From Prado023 sp963714995 (GTDB taxonomy: Bacteria > Actinomycetota > Actinomycetes > S36-B12 > CAIYMF01): DNA of 64,000 nucleotides. The position numbers and the translations under genes were made by a program. Each line of letters starts with the position of its first letter. Position 1 is the first letter of the stretch. Shown here in pieces: positions 56,422-64,000 of this stretch. The notes under the pieces were generated by a model. It saw only the letters and a program-made list of their open reading frames with translations, was not told where the DNA came from and did not search any database. Location: NCBI GenBank assembly GCA_963714995.1, contig CAVQQP010000002.1:124001-188000 (forward strand). Direction: 5' to 3'.

Positions 56422-58248
56422 CTACGCGTACATCGCCTCGATCTGGTCGGCGAAGTGCTCCTCCACGACCTTGCGCTTGACCTTCAGGCTGGCCGTCAGC
56501 TCGCCGCCCTCCTCGGACAGGTCACGGTCGAGGATCGTGAACTTCTTGATCGTCTCCCAGCGGTTGACCTGCGCGTTCAGCGTGTCGATCGACGCCTGGA
56601 TGTCGGCGCGGACCTCCGGGGTCTGCGAGAGGGTCGCGAAGTCACCGGAGAGCCCGTGCGCGGCAGCGAACTTCTCCAGAGCCTCGGGGTCCAGGGACAC
56701 CAGCGCCGTGGCGTAGTTGCGGTTGTTGGCGTGGACCACGAGGTTCGAGGCCAGCGTGGAGATCACCTTGAACCGGGCTGCGATCGCCCCGGGGGCGATG
56801 TACTTGCCGCCGGAGGTCTTGACCAGGTCCTTCTTCCGGTCGGTGATCCGCAGGTGGCCATCCTCGTCGAGCACCCCGATGTCACCGGTGGCCAGCCACC
56901 CCTCGGGCAGCAGCGCCTCGGCGTTCGCCTCCGGCAGGTTGCGGTAGCCGCGCATGACGTGCGGACCGCGCACCAGCACCTCACCGTCGTCGGCGATCAT
57001 CACCTGGGTGCCGGGGAACGGCTCACCGACCGTGCCGAACGCCAGGTCGTCGGGACGCACGATGCAGGCAGCAGCGGAGTTCTCGGTCAAGCCGTAGCCC
57101 TCGATGATCGGCATGCCCGCCGCGTCGAACCAGCGGGCGACGTCCTCGTTGAGGGCCGCTGAGCCCGAGACGAACAACCGGATGCGCCCTCCGGTGAGCG
57201 CCCGGATCTTGGAGAAGACCAGCCTGTCGGCGACCGCCATCTGGAGGCCGGCCAGCGGTCCGGCCGACCGGCCCGAGCGCTGCGTGGCCCTGATGCCCGC
57301 CGAGGTGCTGAACGCCCAGTCGAAGATGGCCGCCTTCGCCCCACCACTGGCCCTGGCCTTCGCGTTGGCCCCCTGGTAGATCTTCTCGAAGATCCGTGGG
57401 ACCCCCGCCATGAGCGTCGGCCGGACGACGGGCAGGTTGGCCACGATCTGGTCGATCCGGCCATCGATCGCCGTCTCCAACCCGATCTGGTACTGGGCTG
57501 CGAGCAGGACCTTGCCGAACGAGTGCGCCAGCGGGAGCCACATGTAGTGCACGTCGTCGATGTGCATGATGTCCAACGCCTCGACGCTGGCGCCCTGGAA
57601 CGCCCAGTTGCTGTGCGTCAGCTCCACGCCCTTGGGGCGCCCGGTCGTGCCGGACGTGTAGATGATCGTCGCCAGGGAGTCCGGCCTGATCGCCGCGATG
57701 GCGTCCATGACCATGCCCGGGTCAGCGGCCAGCGCATCGGCTCCCCGTTGGCGCAGCTGGGCCCAGCTCATCACGAGCTCGCCGTCGCCCTCGCCATCGA
57801 TCTGGATGATGCCCACCAGGTCCGGGAGCCGCTCGCGCTGGGCGAGCGCCTTCTCCGCCTGCGCGCGGTCCTCGGCGACGAGGAACCTGGCGCCCGAGTC
57901 GGCCATGATGTAGCCGAAGTCATCCTCACCGGTGCTCGGGTAGATGGTGGTGTTCGCACCACCTGCGAGCATCACCGCGCCATCGGCCAGGACCCACTGG
58001 ATGCGCGTGCTGCTGGCGATCGCGACCCGATCCTCGGGCTCCAGTCCCAGCGAGAGGAGCCCCGCAGCGATCGCGGTCATCTCCGCACCGACGTCGCGCC
58101 AGGTCATGACCGCCCACGTGCCATCCGACCTGGGGTACTGATAGGCCCGTCGATCCGGCGTCCGGGCGACCCGTTCCTGGATCGAGTGCGCGAGGGTGGG
58201 CGCGTGGCGGGGCAGGGCCGTGTCCAACGAGCCGGCGATCTGGGTCAT
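56422..58248 (-). CDS. Long-chain fatty-acid--CoA ligase (FadD), copy 1
   Basis: Activates long-chain fatty acids to acyl-CoA (ATP to AMP + PPi), of the FadD15/ACSL-like type, 608 aa. The AMP-binding P-loop is IIYTSGTTGRPKG, followed by WLPLAHSFGK, GYGLTEN (adenylate), and GWLATGDIGVLDEDGHLRITDRKKD with the C-terminal catalytic region GGKYIAP. The N-terminus (MTQIAGSLDTALPRHA) differs from the two copies downstream. The ATG has a GAGGTGAC site. Confidence 0.9.
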   Translation of the reverse strand: MTQIAGSLDTALPRHAPTLAHSIQERVARTPDRRAYQYPRSDGTWAVMTWRDVGAEMTAIAAGLLSLGLEPEDRVAIASSTRIQWVLADGAVMLAGGANTTIYPSTGEDDFGYIMADSGARFLVAEDRAQAEKALAQRERLPDLVGIIQIDGEGDGELVMSWAQLRQRGADALAADPGMVMDAIAAIRPDSLATIIYTSGTTGRPKGVELTHSNWAFQGASVEALDIMHIDDVHYMWLPLAHSFGKVLLAAQYQIGLETAIDGRIDQIVANLPVVRPTLMAGVPRIFEKIYQGANAKARASGGAKAAIFDWAFSTSAGIRATQRSGRSAGPLAGLQMAVADRLVFSKIRALTGGRIRLFVSGSAALNEDVARWFDAAGMPIIEGYGLTENSAAACIVRPDDLAFGTVGEPFPGTQVMIADDGEVLVRGPHVMRGYRNLPEANAEALLPEGWLATGDIGVLDEDGHLRITDRKKDLVKTSGGKYIAPGAIAARFKVISTLASNLVVHANNRNYATALVSLDPEALEKFAAAHGLSGDFATLSQTPEVRADIQASIDTLNAQVNRWETIKKFTILDRDLSEEGGELTASLKVKRKVVEEHFADQIEAMYA

Positions 58249-58365
58249 GGTGGGTCACCTCGCATGGGTCGGGTCGGGCTACCGGATCTGGGGCGACACT
58301 GTGCCGAGCACCAGGCACGGGGTCAAGGGTGACCACTCGAGCCGTCCAGGACTCCCCGGACACGG

Positions 58366-58399
58366 CGACGGCCCCCGCGGAATCACACGGGGGCCGTCG
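58366..58399 (-). terminator. 12-bp hairpin after the second acyl-CoA synthetase
   Basis: CGACGGCCCCCG and CGGGGGCCGTCG pair perfectly round a ten-base loop, 11 bases past the stop of the minus-strand gene that ends at 58410. It separates the first and second fadD copies into different transcripts. Confidence 0.7.
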
Positions 58400-58409
58400 A
58401 CACGGATGC

Positions 58410-60242
58410 CTACGAGGCGTACATCGCCTCGATCTGGTCGGCGAAGTGCTCCTCGACGACCTTGCGCTTGACCTTGAGGCTGGCGGTGAGCTCGCCGGCA
58501 TCCTCTGACAGGTCACGGTCCAGGACGGTGAACTTCTTGATGGTCTCCCAGCGGTTGAGCTGCGAGTTCAGCTGGTCCACCGACGCCTGCAGGTTCGCCC
58601 GCACCTCCGGTGACTGCGACAGCGTCGCGAAGTCCCCGGAGAGCCCGTTGGCGGTGGCGAACGCCTGCACGGCGTCCGGATCCAGGGAGATCAACGCCGT
58701 CGCGAAGTTGCGGTTGTTCGCGATCGCGACGAGGTTCGAGGCGATCGGCGACAGCGCCTTGAACTGCGCCGCGATCTGGCCGGGAGCGATGTACTTGCCT
58801 CCCGAGGTCTTGACCAGGTCCTTCTTGCGGTCGGTGATCTTCAACCGGCCGTGATCGTCGAGCTCGCCGATGTCCCCGGTGGCCAGCCAGCCATCAGCCA
58901 GCAGCGTCTCGGCGTTCACCTCGGGCAGGTTGCGGTAGCCGCGCATGATGTGCGGACCGCGCAGGAGCACCTCGCCGTCGTCGGCGATCTTGACCTCGGT
59001 GCCCGGGAACGGCTGTCCGATGGTGCCGAAGACGATGTCGTCGGGACGGGTGATGCAGGCTGCCGCGGTGTTCTCCGTCAGGCCGTAGCCCTCGAGGATC
59101 GGCAGTCCCGCCGCGTCGAACCAGCGGGCGACCTCCCCGTTGAGCGCCGCGGACCCGGAGACCAGGACCTTGATGTTGCCGCCTGTCGCCTCGCGGATCT
59201 TGGAGAACACCAGCTTGTCGGCGATGGCCATCTGGATGCCGGCGAAGGGCCCGGCCGACTGGCCGGCACGCTGCTTGGCCTTGACGTCCATCGACGTGTT
59301 GAACGCCCACTTGAAGATCTTGAGCTTGGCGCCGCCTGCGGCCTCCGTACGGGAGTTCGCGCCCTGGTAGATCTTCTCGAAGATGCGCGGGACGCCGGCC
59401 ATGGCCGTCGGGTGCACCTTCAGCAGGTTCTCCGAGATCTTCGGCACGCGTCCGTCGGTGGCCGTCGTCCAGCCGATCTGGTACTGGCCGGCGAGCAGGA
59501 CCTTGCCGAACACGTGCGACAGCGGCAGCCACAGGAAGTGCAGGTCGGGCTCGTGGAGGATGTCCAGGGCCTGGATGCTGGCACCCATGAACACCCAGTT
59601 GCTGTGCGGGAGCTCGACGCCCTTCGGCCGGCCCGTCGTGCCCGAGGTGTAGATCATGGTGGCCAGCGAGTCGCCGGTCAGCTGCGCCACGCGCTCCTCG
59701 ATCGCCTTGGGGTTCTTCGTCAGGTGGTCCACGCCGCGCTGGCGCAGCTGGTCCCAGCTGATCACGAAGTCGCCGTCGCCCTCGCCGTCGATGAGGATGA
59801 TCGTGACGAGGTCCGGGAGCGTGTCACGCTGGTGCAGCGCCTTGTCGGCCTGCTTCTGGTCCTCAGCGATGAGGAACCGGGCGCCGGAGTCGGCCATGAT
59901 GTAGCCGAAGTCGTCGTCCGCGGTGCTCGGGTAGATCGTGGTGTTGGCACCACCGGCGAGCATCACGGCGCCGTCCGCGAAGATCCACTCGGTCCGGGTG
60001 CTGCTCGCGATGGCGACCCGGTCCTCCAGCTCCAGCCCGAGGGCGAGCAGGCCGGCACCGAGCTTGATCATCTCGTCACCGGACTCACGCCAGGTGTAGC
60101 TCACCGACCAGTCGTCGGCGGGACCGGGGGACATGAACGCACGCTTGTCCGGGCTCGCAGCGACGCGGTCGAGGATGGCCCGGCCGAGGTTGTCGGCGTG
60201 GGGCGGGAGGGGCGTGCTCAGGGATCCGGCGGTCTGGGCCAT
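58410..60242 (-). CDS. Long-chain fatty-acid--CoA ligase (FadD), copy 2
   Basis: Second of three tandem paralogues, 610 aa. Motifs match copy 1: MIYTSGTTGRPKG, WLPLSHVFGK, GYGLTENTAAACI, GWLATGDIGELDDHGRLKITDRKKD and GGKYIAPGQIA. The C-terminus ends ADQIEAMYAS, almost identical to the other two copies, while the substrate-binding middle differs. The ATG at 60242 has an AGAGAGG site. It has its own promoter gap and terminator, so it is not strictly cotranscribed. Confidence 0.9.
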   Translation of the reverse strand: MAQTAGSLSTPLPPHADNLGRAILDRVAASPDKRAFMSPGPADDWSVSYTWRESGDEMIKLGAGLLALGLELEDRVAIASSTRTEWIFADGAVMLAGGANTTIYPSTADDDFGYIMADSGARFLIAEDQKQADKALHQRDTLPDLVTIILIDGEGDGDFVISWDQLRQRGVDHLTKNPKAIEERVAQLTGDSLATMIYTSGTTGRPKGVELPHSNWVFMGASIQALDILHEPDLHFLWLPLSHVFGKVLLAGQYQIGWTTATDGRVPKISENLLKVHPTAMAGVPRIFEKIYQGANSRTEAAGGAKLKIFKWAFNTSMDVKAKQRAGQSAGPFAGIQMAIADKLVFSKIREATGGNIKVLVSGSAALNGEVARWFDAAGLPILEGYGLTENTAAACITRPDDIVFGTIGQPFPGTEVKIADDGEVLLRGPHIMRGYRNLPEVNAETLLADGWLATGDIGELDDHGRLKITDRKKDLVKTSGGKYIAPGQIAAQFKALSPIASNLVAIANNRNFATALISLDPDAVQAFATANGLSGDFATLSQSPEVRANLQASVDQLNSQLNRWETIKKFTVLDRDLSEDAGELTASLKVKRKVVEEHFADQIEAMYAS

Positions 60243-60340
60243 GCGGCGACCTCTCTGGTCAGGTACGGGGGGACAGTGCGGAAAGCCTAATGTGACCTGA
60301 GACACTCTGCCGACTCGGCCCACCCCCGTCAAGTCAGCGT

Positions 60341-60373
60341 GCCGGGATCGCCGGCTGCGCCGCGGATCCCGGC
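60341..60373 (-). terminator. 9-bp hairpin downstream of the third acyl-CoA synthetase
   Basis: GCCGGGATC/GATCCCGGC around a 15-base loop, about 105 bp beyond the 60480 stop. A smaller hairpin GCCCGA-GTA-TCGGGC lies nearer the stop at 60455-60469. Either could end the transcript. Confidence 0.35.
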
Positions 60374-60479
60374 CCTTCCGCCGGTGGGCGACGCCTCCCC
60401 CGGACGGCCTCCGGCGACGGCGAGGGAGACCGCTGGGGCCCCTGCCGCGCGCAGGCCCGAGTATCGGGCAGGGATCCGC

Positions 60480-62312
60480 TCAGCTGGCGTACATCGCCTC
60501 GATCTTGTCGGCGAAGTGCTCCTCCACGACCTTGCGCTTGACCTTCAGGCTGGCGGTCAGCTCCCCCTGGTCCTCGGAGAGGTCCCGCGGCAGGATCGTG
60601 AACTTCTTGATGGTCTCCCACCGGTTGAGCTGCGCGTTCAGGGTGTCGATGTCGGCCTGGATCGCGGCCCGGACCTCCGGGGACTGCGACAGGGTCTCGA
60701 AGTCACCGGTCAGGCCCTTCTCGGCCGCGTACTTCTCCAGCGCCTCCGGGTCCAGGGACACCAGGGCTGTTGCGAAGTTGCGATCGTTGGCATGCACGAC
60801 CAGGTTCGACGCCAGCGGCGAGATGACCTTGAACTGTGCGGCGATCGCGCCCGGCGCGATGTACTTCCCGCCGGAGGTCTTGACCAGGTCCTTCTTGCGG
60901 TCGGTGATCTTCAGGTGCCCCTTCTCGTCGAGCTCGCCGATGTCGCCCGTCGCCAGCCAGCCGTCGGGCAGCAGGGCCTGGGCGTTCTCCTCGGGCAGGT
61001 TCCAGTAGCCCTGCATGACGTGCGGGCCGCGCAGCAGGACCTCGCCATCGTCGGCGATCTTCACCTGGGTGCCCGGGAAGGGCGAACCGACCTTTCCGAA
61101 CACGATGTCATCGGGCCGGACCAGGCAGGCGCCGGCGCCGTTCTCCGTCAGCCCGTAGCCCTCGAGGATGGGCAGCCCGGCGGCGTCGAACCAGCGGGCG
61201 ACGTCCCCGTTGAGCGCCGCGGAGCCGGAGACGAACAGCCGGATCCGCCCGCCGGTGAGCGCGTGGATCTTGGAGAACACCAGCTTGTCGGCGACCGCCA
61301 TCTTGGCGCCGGCGAGCATGCCGGCGGACTGCCCGGCGCGCTGCTTGGCCTTGATGTCCGCGGACGTGCTGAACGCCCAGTCGAAGATCTTGGCCTTGGC
61401 CCCGCCGCCAGCCTTGGCCTTTGAGTTGGCGGCCTGGTAGATCTTCTCGTAGATCCGCGGGACGCCGATCATCACCGTCGGCTTCACCACAGGCAGGTTC
61501 TCCACGATCCTGGGCACCCGGCCGTCGGTGTAGGTCGGGAACCCGATCTGGTAGGCGGCTGCGATCACGACCTTGCCGAACGAGTGGGCCAGCGGCATCC
61601 ACAGGAAGAGGACGTCCTCCGGGGTGATGACCCGCATCTGCTCGATGCTGGCGCCCTCGAAGGTCCAGACCCGGTTCGGCAGCTGCACGCCCTTCGGCCG
61701 ACCCGTCGTGCCCGAGGTGTAGATCATGGTCGCCAGCGACTCGCTGGTCAGCTGCGCGACGTGGTCCTCGATCACGTTCGGGCTCTCGGCCAGCTTCTCC
61801 TGGCCCATCTTCTTGACCTGGTCCCAGCTCAGCACGAAGTCGCCGTCGCCCTCCCCGTCGATGAGGATGATGCGGCTCAGCGCCGGCAGCCGGTCCCGCT
61901 GGTAGAGCGCCTTGGCGGCCTGCTTGGCATCCTCGGCGAACAGGAACCGCGCCTCCGAGTCGCCCATGATGTAGCCGAAGTCGTCATCGGATGTGCTCGG
62001 GTAGATCGTCGTGTTCGCCCCACCCGCGAGCATCACCGCGCCATCGGCGAAGATCCACTCGTTGCGCGTGCTGCTGGCGATCGCCACCCGGTCGCCCGGC
62101 TTGAGGCCGAGGGCGATCAGGCCGGCTCCCAGCGTGGCCATCTCGTCGCCGGCCTGGCGCCAGGTGTAGGACACCGACCAGTCATCGTTGGGTCCCGGGG
62201 AGACGAAGGCGAGCTGGTCCGGCGTCGCAGCCACGCGATCGAGGATGGCGCGCGCGACGGTGTCGGCGTGGGGCGGGAGGGGGGTGTCGAGCGAGCCGCT
62301 GATCGTGGGCAT
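60480..62312 (-). CDS. Long-chain fatty-acid--CoA ligase (FadD), copy 3
   Basis: Third tandem paralogue, 610 aa. It shows MIYTSGTTGRPKG, WMPLAHSFGK, GYGLTENGAGACL, GWLATGDIGELDEKGHLKITDRKKD and GGKYIAPGAIA. It is closest to copy 2 over the N-terminal third (PLPPHAD, VSYTWR) and to copy 1 in the C-terminal domain (VISPLASNLVVHAN), suggesting duplication with gene conversion. The ATG at 62312 has a GGAGGTA site. Function as copies 1 and 2; chain-length preferences may differ. Confidence 0.9.
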   Translation of the reverse strand: MPTISGSLDTPLPPHADTVARAILDRVAATPDQLAFVSPGPNDDWSVSYTWRQAGDEMATLGAGLIALGLKPGDRVAIASSTRNEWIFADGAVMLAGGANTTIYPSTSDDDFGYIMGDSEARFLFAEDAKQAAKALYQRDRLPALSRIILIDGEGDGDFVLSWDQVKKMGQEKLAESPNVIEDHVAQLTSESLATMIYTSGTTGRPKGVQLPNRVWTFEGASIEQMRVITPEDVLFLWMPLAHSFGKVVIAAAYQIGFPTYTDGRVPRIVENLPVVKPTVMIGVPRIYEKIYQAANSKAKAGGGAKAKIFDWAFSTSADIKAKQRAGQSAGMLAGAKMAVADKLVFSKIHALTGGRIRLFVSGSAALNGDVARWFDAAGLPILEGYGLTENGAGACLVRPDDIVFGKVGSPFPGTQVKIADDGEVLLRGPHVMQGYWNLPEENAQALLPDGWLATGDIGELDEKGHLKITDRKKDLVKTSGGKYIAPGAIAAQFKVISPLASNLVVHANDRNFATALVSLDPEALEKYAAEKGLTGDFETLSQSPEVRAAIQADIDTLNAQLNRWETIKKFTILPRDLSEDQGELTASLKVKRKVVEEHFADKIEAMYAS

Positions 62313-62472
62313 GGGTACCTCCGTGGGGAGTCAGGGGCGGGCGGGGGAACGCCGACCTTGTAGCCACTCTGCCCAGCCGGGATGGCGGAGGCAACCGGTG
62401 GCGCGCCCCAGCGAGGGGCAGCTTCGAGAGCCCTCGCACCGTCACGGCGGCTGGCGATGCGGCGGGTCGGCG

Positions 62473-64000
62473 CTACTTCTTCGCGCCCTGCTCGCCCTCG
62501 GTGTTGAGGGCAGCGATGAAGGCCTCCTGCGGGATCTCGACCCGACCGACCATCTTCATCCGCTTCTTGCCCTCCTTCTGCTTCTCGAGCAGCTTGCGCT
62601 TGCGGGTGATGTCGCCGCCGTAGCACTTGGCCAGGACGTCCTTGCGCATCGCGCGCACGCTCTCCCGGGCGATGATCCGCGAGCCGATCGCCGCCTGGAT
62701 CGGGACCTCGAACTGCTGGCGGGGGATCAGGGTCTTGAGCTTGGCCGCCATCGCCACGCCGTAGGCGTAGGACTTGTCGCGGTGCACGATCGCCGAGAAC
62801 GCATCCACGGGCTCACCGTGCAGCAGGATGTCGACCTTCACCAGGTCGGCGGCCTGCTCGCCGGTCGTCTCGTAGTCCAGCGAGGCGTACCCGCGGGTGC
62901 GCGACTTCAGGGCGTCGAAGAAGTCGAACACGATCTCGGCCAGCGGCAGCGTGTAGCGCAGCTCGACGCGGGTGTCGGACAGGTAGTCCATCCCGAGCAG
63001 GTTGCCGCGGCGGTTCTGGCAGAGCTCCATGATGGCGCCGACGTAGTCGGTGGGGCTGAGGATCGTGGCACGCACGACCGGCTCGCGGACCTCGGCCACC
63101 TTGCCGTTCGGGTACTCCGACGGGTTGGTGACCTCGATGCTGCGACCGTCGTCGAGGGTCACCTGGTAGATGACGTTCGGGGCGGTGGAGATGAGGTCCA
63201 GGTTGAACTCGCGCTCGAGGCGCTCGCGGACGATCTCCAGGTGCAGCAGCCCGAGGAAGCCGCAGCGGAAGCCGAACCCGAGCGCGCCGGAGGTCTCGGG
63301 CTCGTAGACCAGCGCGGCGTCGTTGAGCTTGAGCTTGTCCAGGGCGTCGCGCAGCTCCGGGTAGTCCGATCCGTCGATCGGGTACAGGCCGGAGAACACC
63401 ATCGGCTTGGGGTCGCGGTAGCCGCCCAGCGGGGTGGTCGCGCCCGCCTTGCTGGCGGCGGTGACGGTGTCGCCGACGCGGCTCTGGCGCACGTCCTTCA
63501 CGCCGGTGATCAGGTAGCCGACCTCGCCGGCGCCGATCGCTGCGGACGGCACCGGGTCCGGGGAGATCACCCCGACCTCGAGCATCTCGTGCTGGGCGCC
63601 GGTGGACATCATGACGATGCGCTCGCGGGTGGAGAGCTTGCCGTCGATCACGCGGACGTAGGTGATCACGCCGCGGTAGGAGTCGTAGACCGAGTCGAAG
63701 ATCAGCGCCCGGGCGGGGGCGTTCGGGTCGCCCGCCGGAGCCGGGACCAGGCGCACGACCTCGTCGAGCAGCTCGTGGACGCCCGCGCCGGTCTTGGCGC
63801 TGACCTGCAGGACGTCGTCGGGGTCACAGCCGATGATGTGGGCCAGCTCGGCGGCGTAGCGCTCGGGCTGGGCAGCCGGCAGGTCGATCTTGTTGAGCAC
63901 CGGGATGATCGCCAGGTCGTTCTCGAGGGCCAGGTAGAGGTTGGCCAGCGTCTGGGCCTCGATGCCCTGGGCGGCGTCCACGAGCAGGATCGCGCCCTCG
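62473..64000 (-). CDS. lepA: Elongation factor 4 (partial, 5' end outside window)
   Basis: Ribosome back-translocating GTPase. About 509 C-terminal residues are present, beginning within the GTPase domain (EGAILLVDAAQGIEAQT and the G4 motif LNKIDLP); roughly the first 100 residues lie beyond the right edge. The LepA-specific C-terminal segment includes MRKDVLAKCYGGDITRKRKLLEKQKEGKKRMK. Actinobacterial lepA usually lies near hemW and hrcA, as here. No frameshift is seen. Confidence 0.96.
   Translation of the reverse strand, partial: EGAILLVDAAQGIEAQTLANLYLALENDLAIIPVLNKIDLPAAQPERYAAELAHIIGCDPDDVLQVSAKTGAGVHELLDEVVRLVPAPAGDPNAPARALIFDSVYDSYRGVITYVRVIDGKLSTRERIVMMSTGAQHEMLEVGVISPDPVPSAAIGAGEVGYLITGVKDVRQSRVGDTVTAASKAGATTPLGGYRDPKPMVFSGLYPIDGSDYPELRDALDKLKLNDAALVYEPETSGALGFGFRCGFLGLLHLEIVRERLEREFNLDLISTAPNVIYQVTLDDGRSIEVTNPSEYPNGKVAEVREPVVRATILSPTDYVGAIMELCQNRRGNLLGMDYLSDTRVELRYTLPLAEIVFDFFDALKSRTRGYASLDYETTGEQAADLVKVDILLHGEPVDAFSAIVHRDKSYAYGVAMAAKLKTLIPRQQFEVPIQAAIGSRIIARESVRAMRKDVLAKCYGGDITRKRKLLEKQKEGKKRMKMVGRVEIPQEAFIAALNTEGEQGAKK

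Overview
This is one contiguous stretch of a high-GC actinobacterial chromosome. The core gene order is typical of Actinomycetota: hrcA-dnaJ-rsmE-HIT-phoH-ybeY-CNNM-era-recO, uppS, glyS, dusB, ppdK, dgt, dnaG, and lepA near hemW. Start codons preceded directly by a -10 hexamer (leaderless style), a 343-aa PhoH ATPase and an HrcA/CIRCE heat-shock switch fit the same assignment. I cannot name the genus from the sequence. No insertion sequence, phage gene, CRISPR array or rRNA is visible; there is one tRNA (Asn).

Layout. 1-4.4 kb: a tightly overlapping minus-strand operon for oxidative ornithine breakdown (ord-ortA-ortB-oraS-oraE; oraE runs off the left edge). 4.6-12.7 kb: carbohydrate and redox genes, namely glgB coupled to a phytoene-desaturase/retinol-saturase-like FAD enzyme, a DoxX-like membrane protein, a GH43-like propeller protein, a GH2 glycosidase and an MFS transporter. 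12.85-19.4 kb: a five-gene plus-strand operon (FGGY kinase, inositol-monophosphatase-like phosphatase, sphingosine-1-phosphate-lyase-like PLP enzyme, flavin monooxygenase, zinc dehydrogenase) whose pathway I cannot name; it is the best candidate here for an undescribed system. 19.4-28.9 kb: mutY, pirin, an F420-type NADP oxidoreductase-like protein, trmB, small membrane proteins, tRNA-Asn, dnaG and a YdcF-like protein. 28.9-40.4 kb: dgt, ppdK, a GH13 glucosidase, an ABC exporter, dusB, an M14 peptidase and glyS. 40.4-54.4 kb: uppS, a dual-specificity phosphatase, recO, era, CNNM, ybeY, phoH, HIT, rsmE, dnaJ, hrcA, a monooxygenase-fold/iron-alcohol-dehydrogenase pair, DUF3097 and a DUF4190-like protein. 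54.4-64 kb: hemW, a lipoprotein, three tandem paralogous long-chain acyl-CoA synthetases, and lepA (runs off the right edge).

Sequence quality matters for reading this annotation. Eight genes (the FAD oxidoreductase, FGGY kinase, flavin monooxygenase, dnaG-linked protein, M14 peptidase, uppS, recO, rsmE) carry ten frameshifts in total. Every one is repaired by removing a single G or C from a short G/C run. Because uppS, recO and rsmE are among them, I read these as base-calling/assembly insertions and annotate the genes across them rather than as true pseudogenes.

Working together: glgB, the GH13 glucosidase, GH2/MFS and pyruvate phosphate dikinase point to glycogen storage and oligosaccharide use with reversible PEP/pyruvate conversion. 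The ornithine operon would yield acetyl-CoA and alanine from ornithine. The three acyl-CoA synthetases suggest substantial fatty-acid activation.
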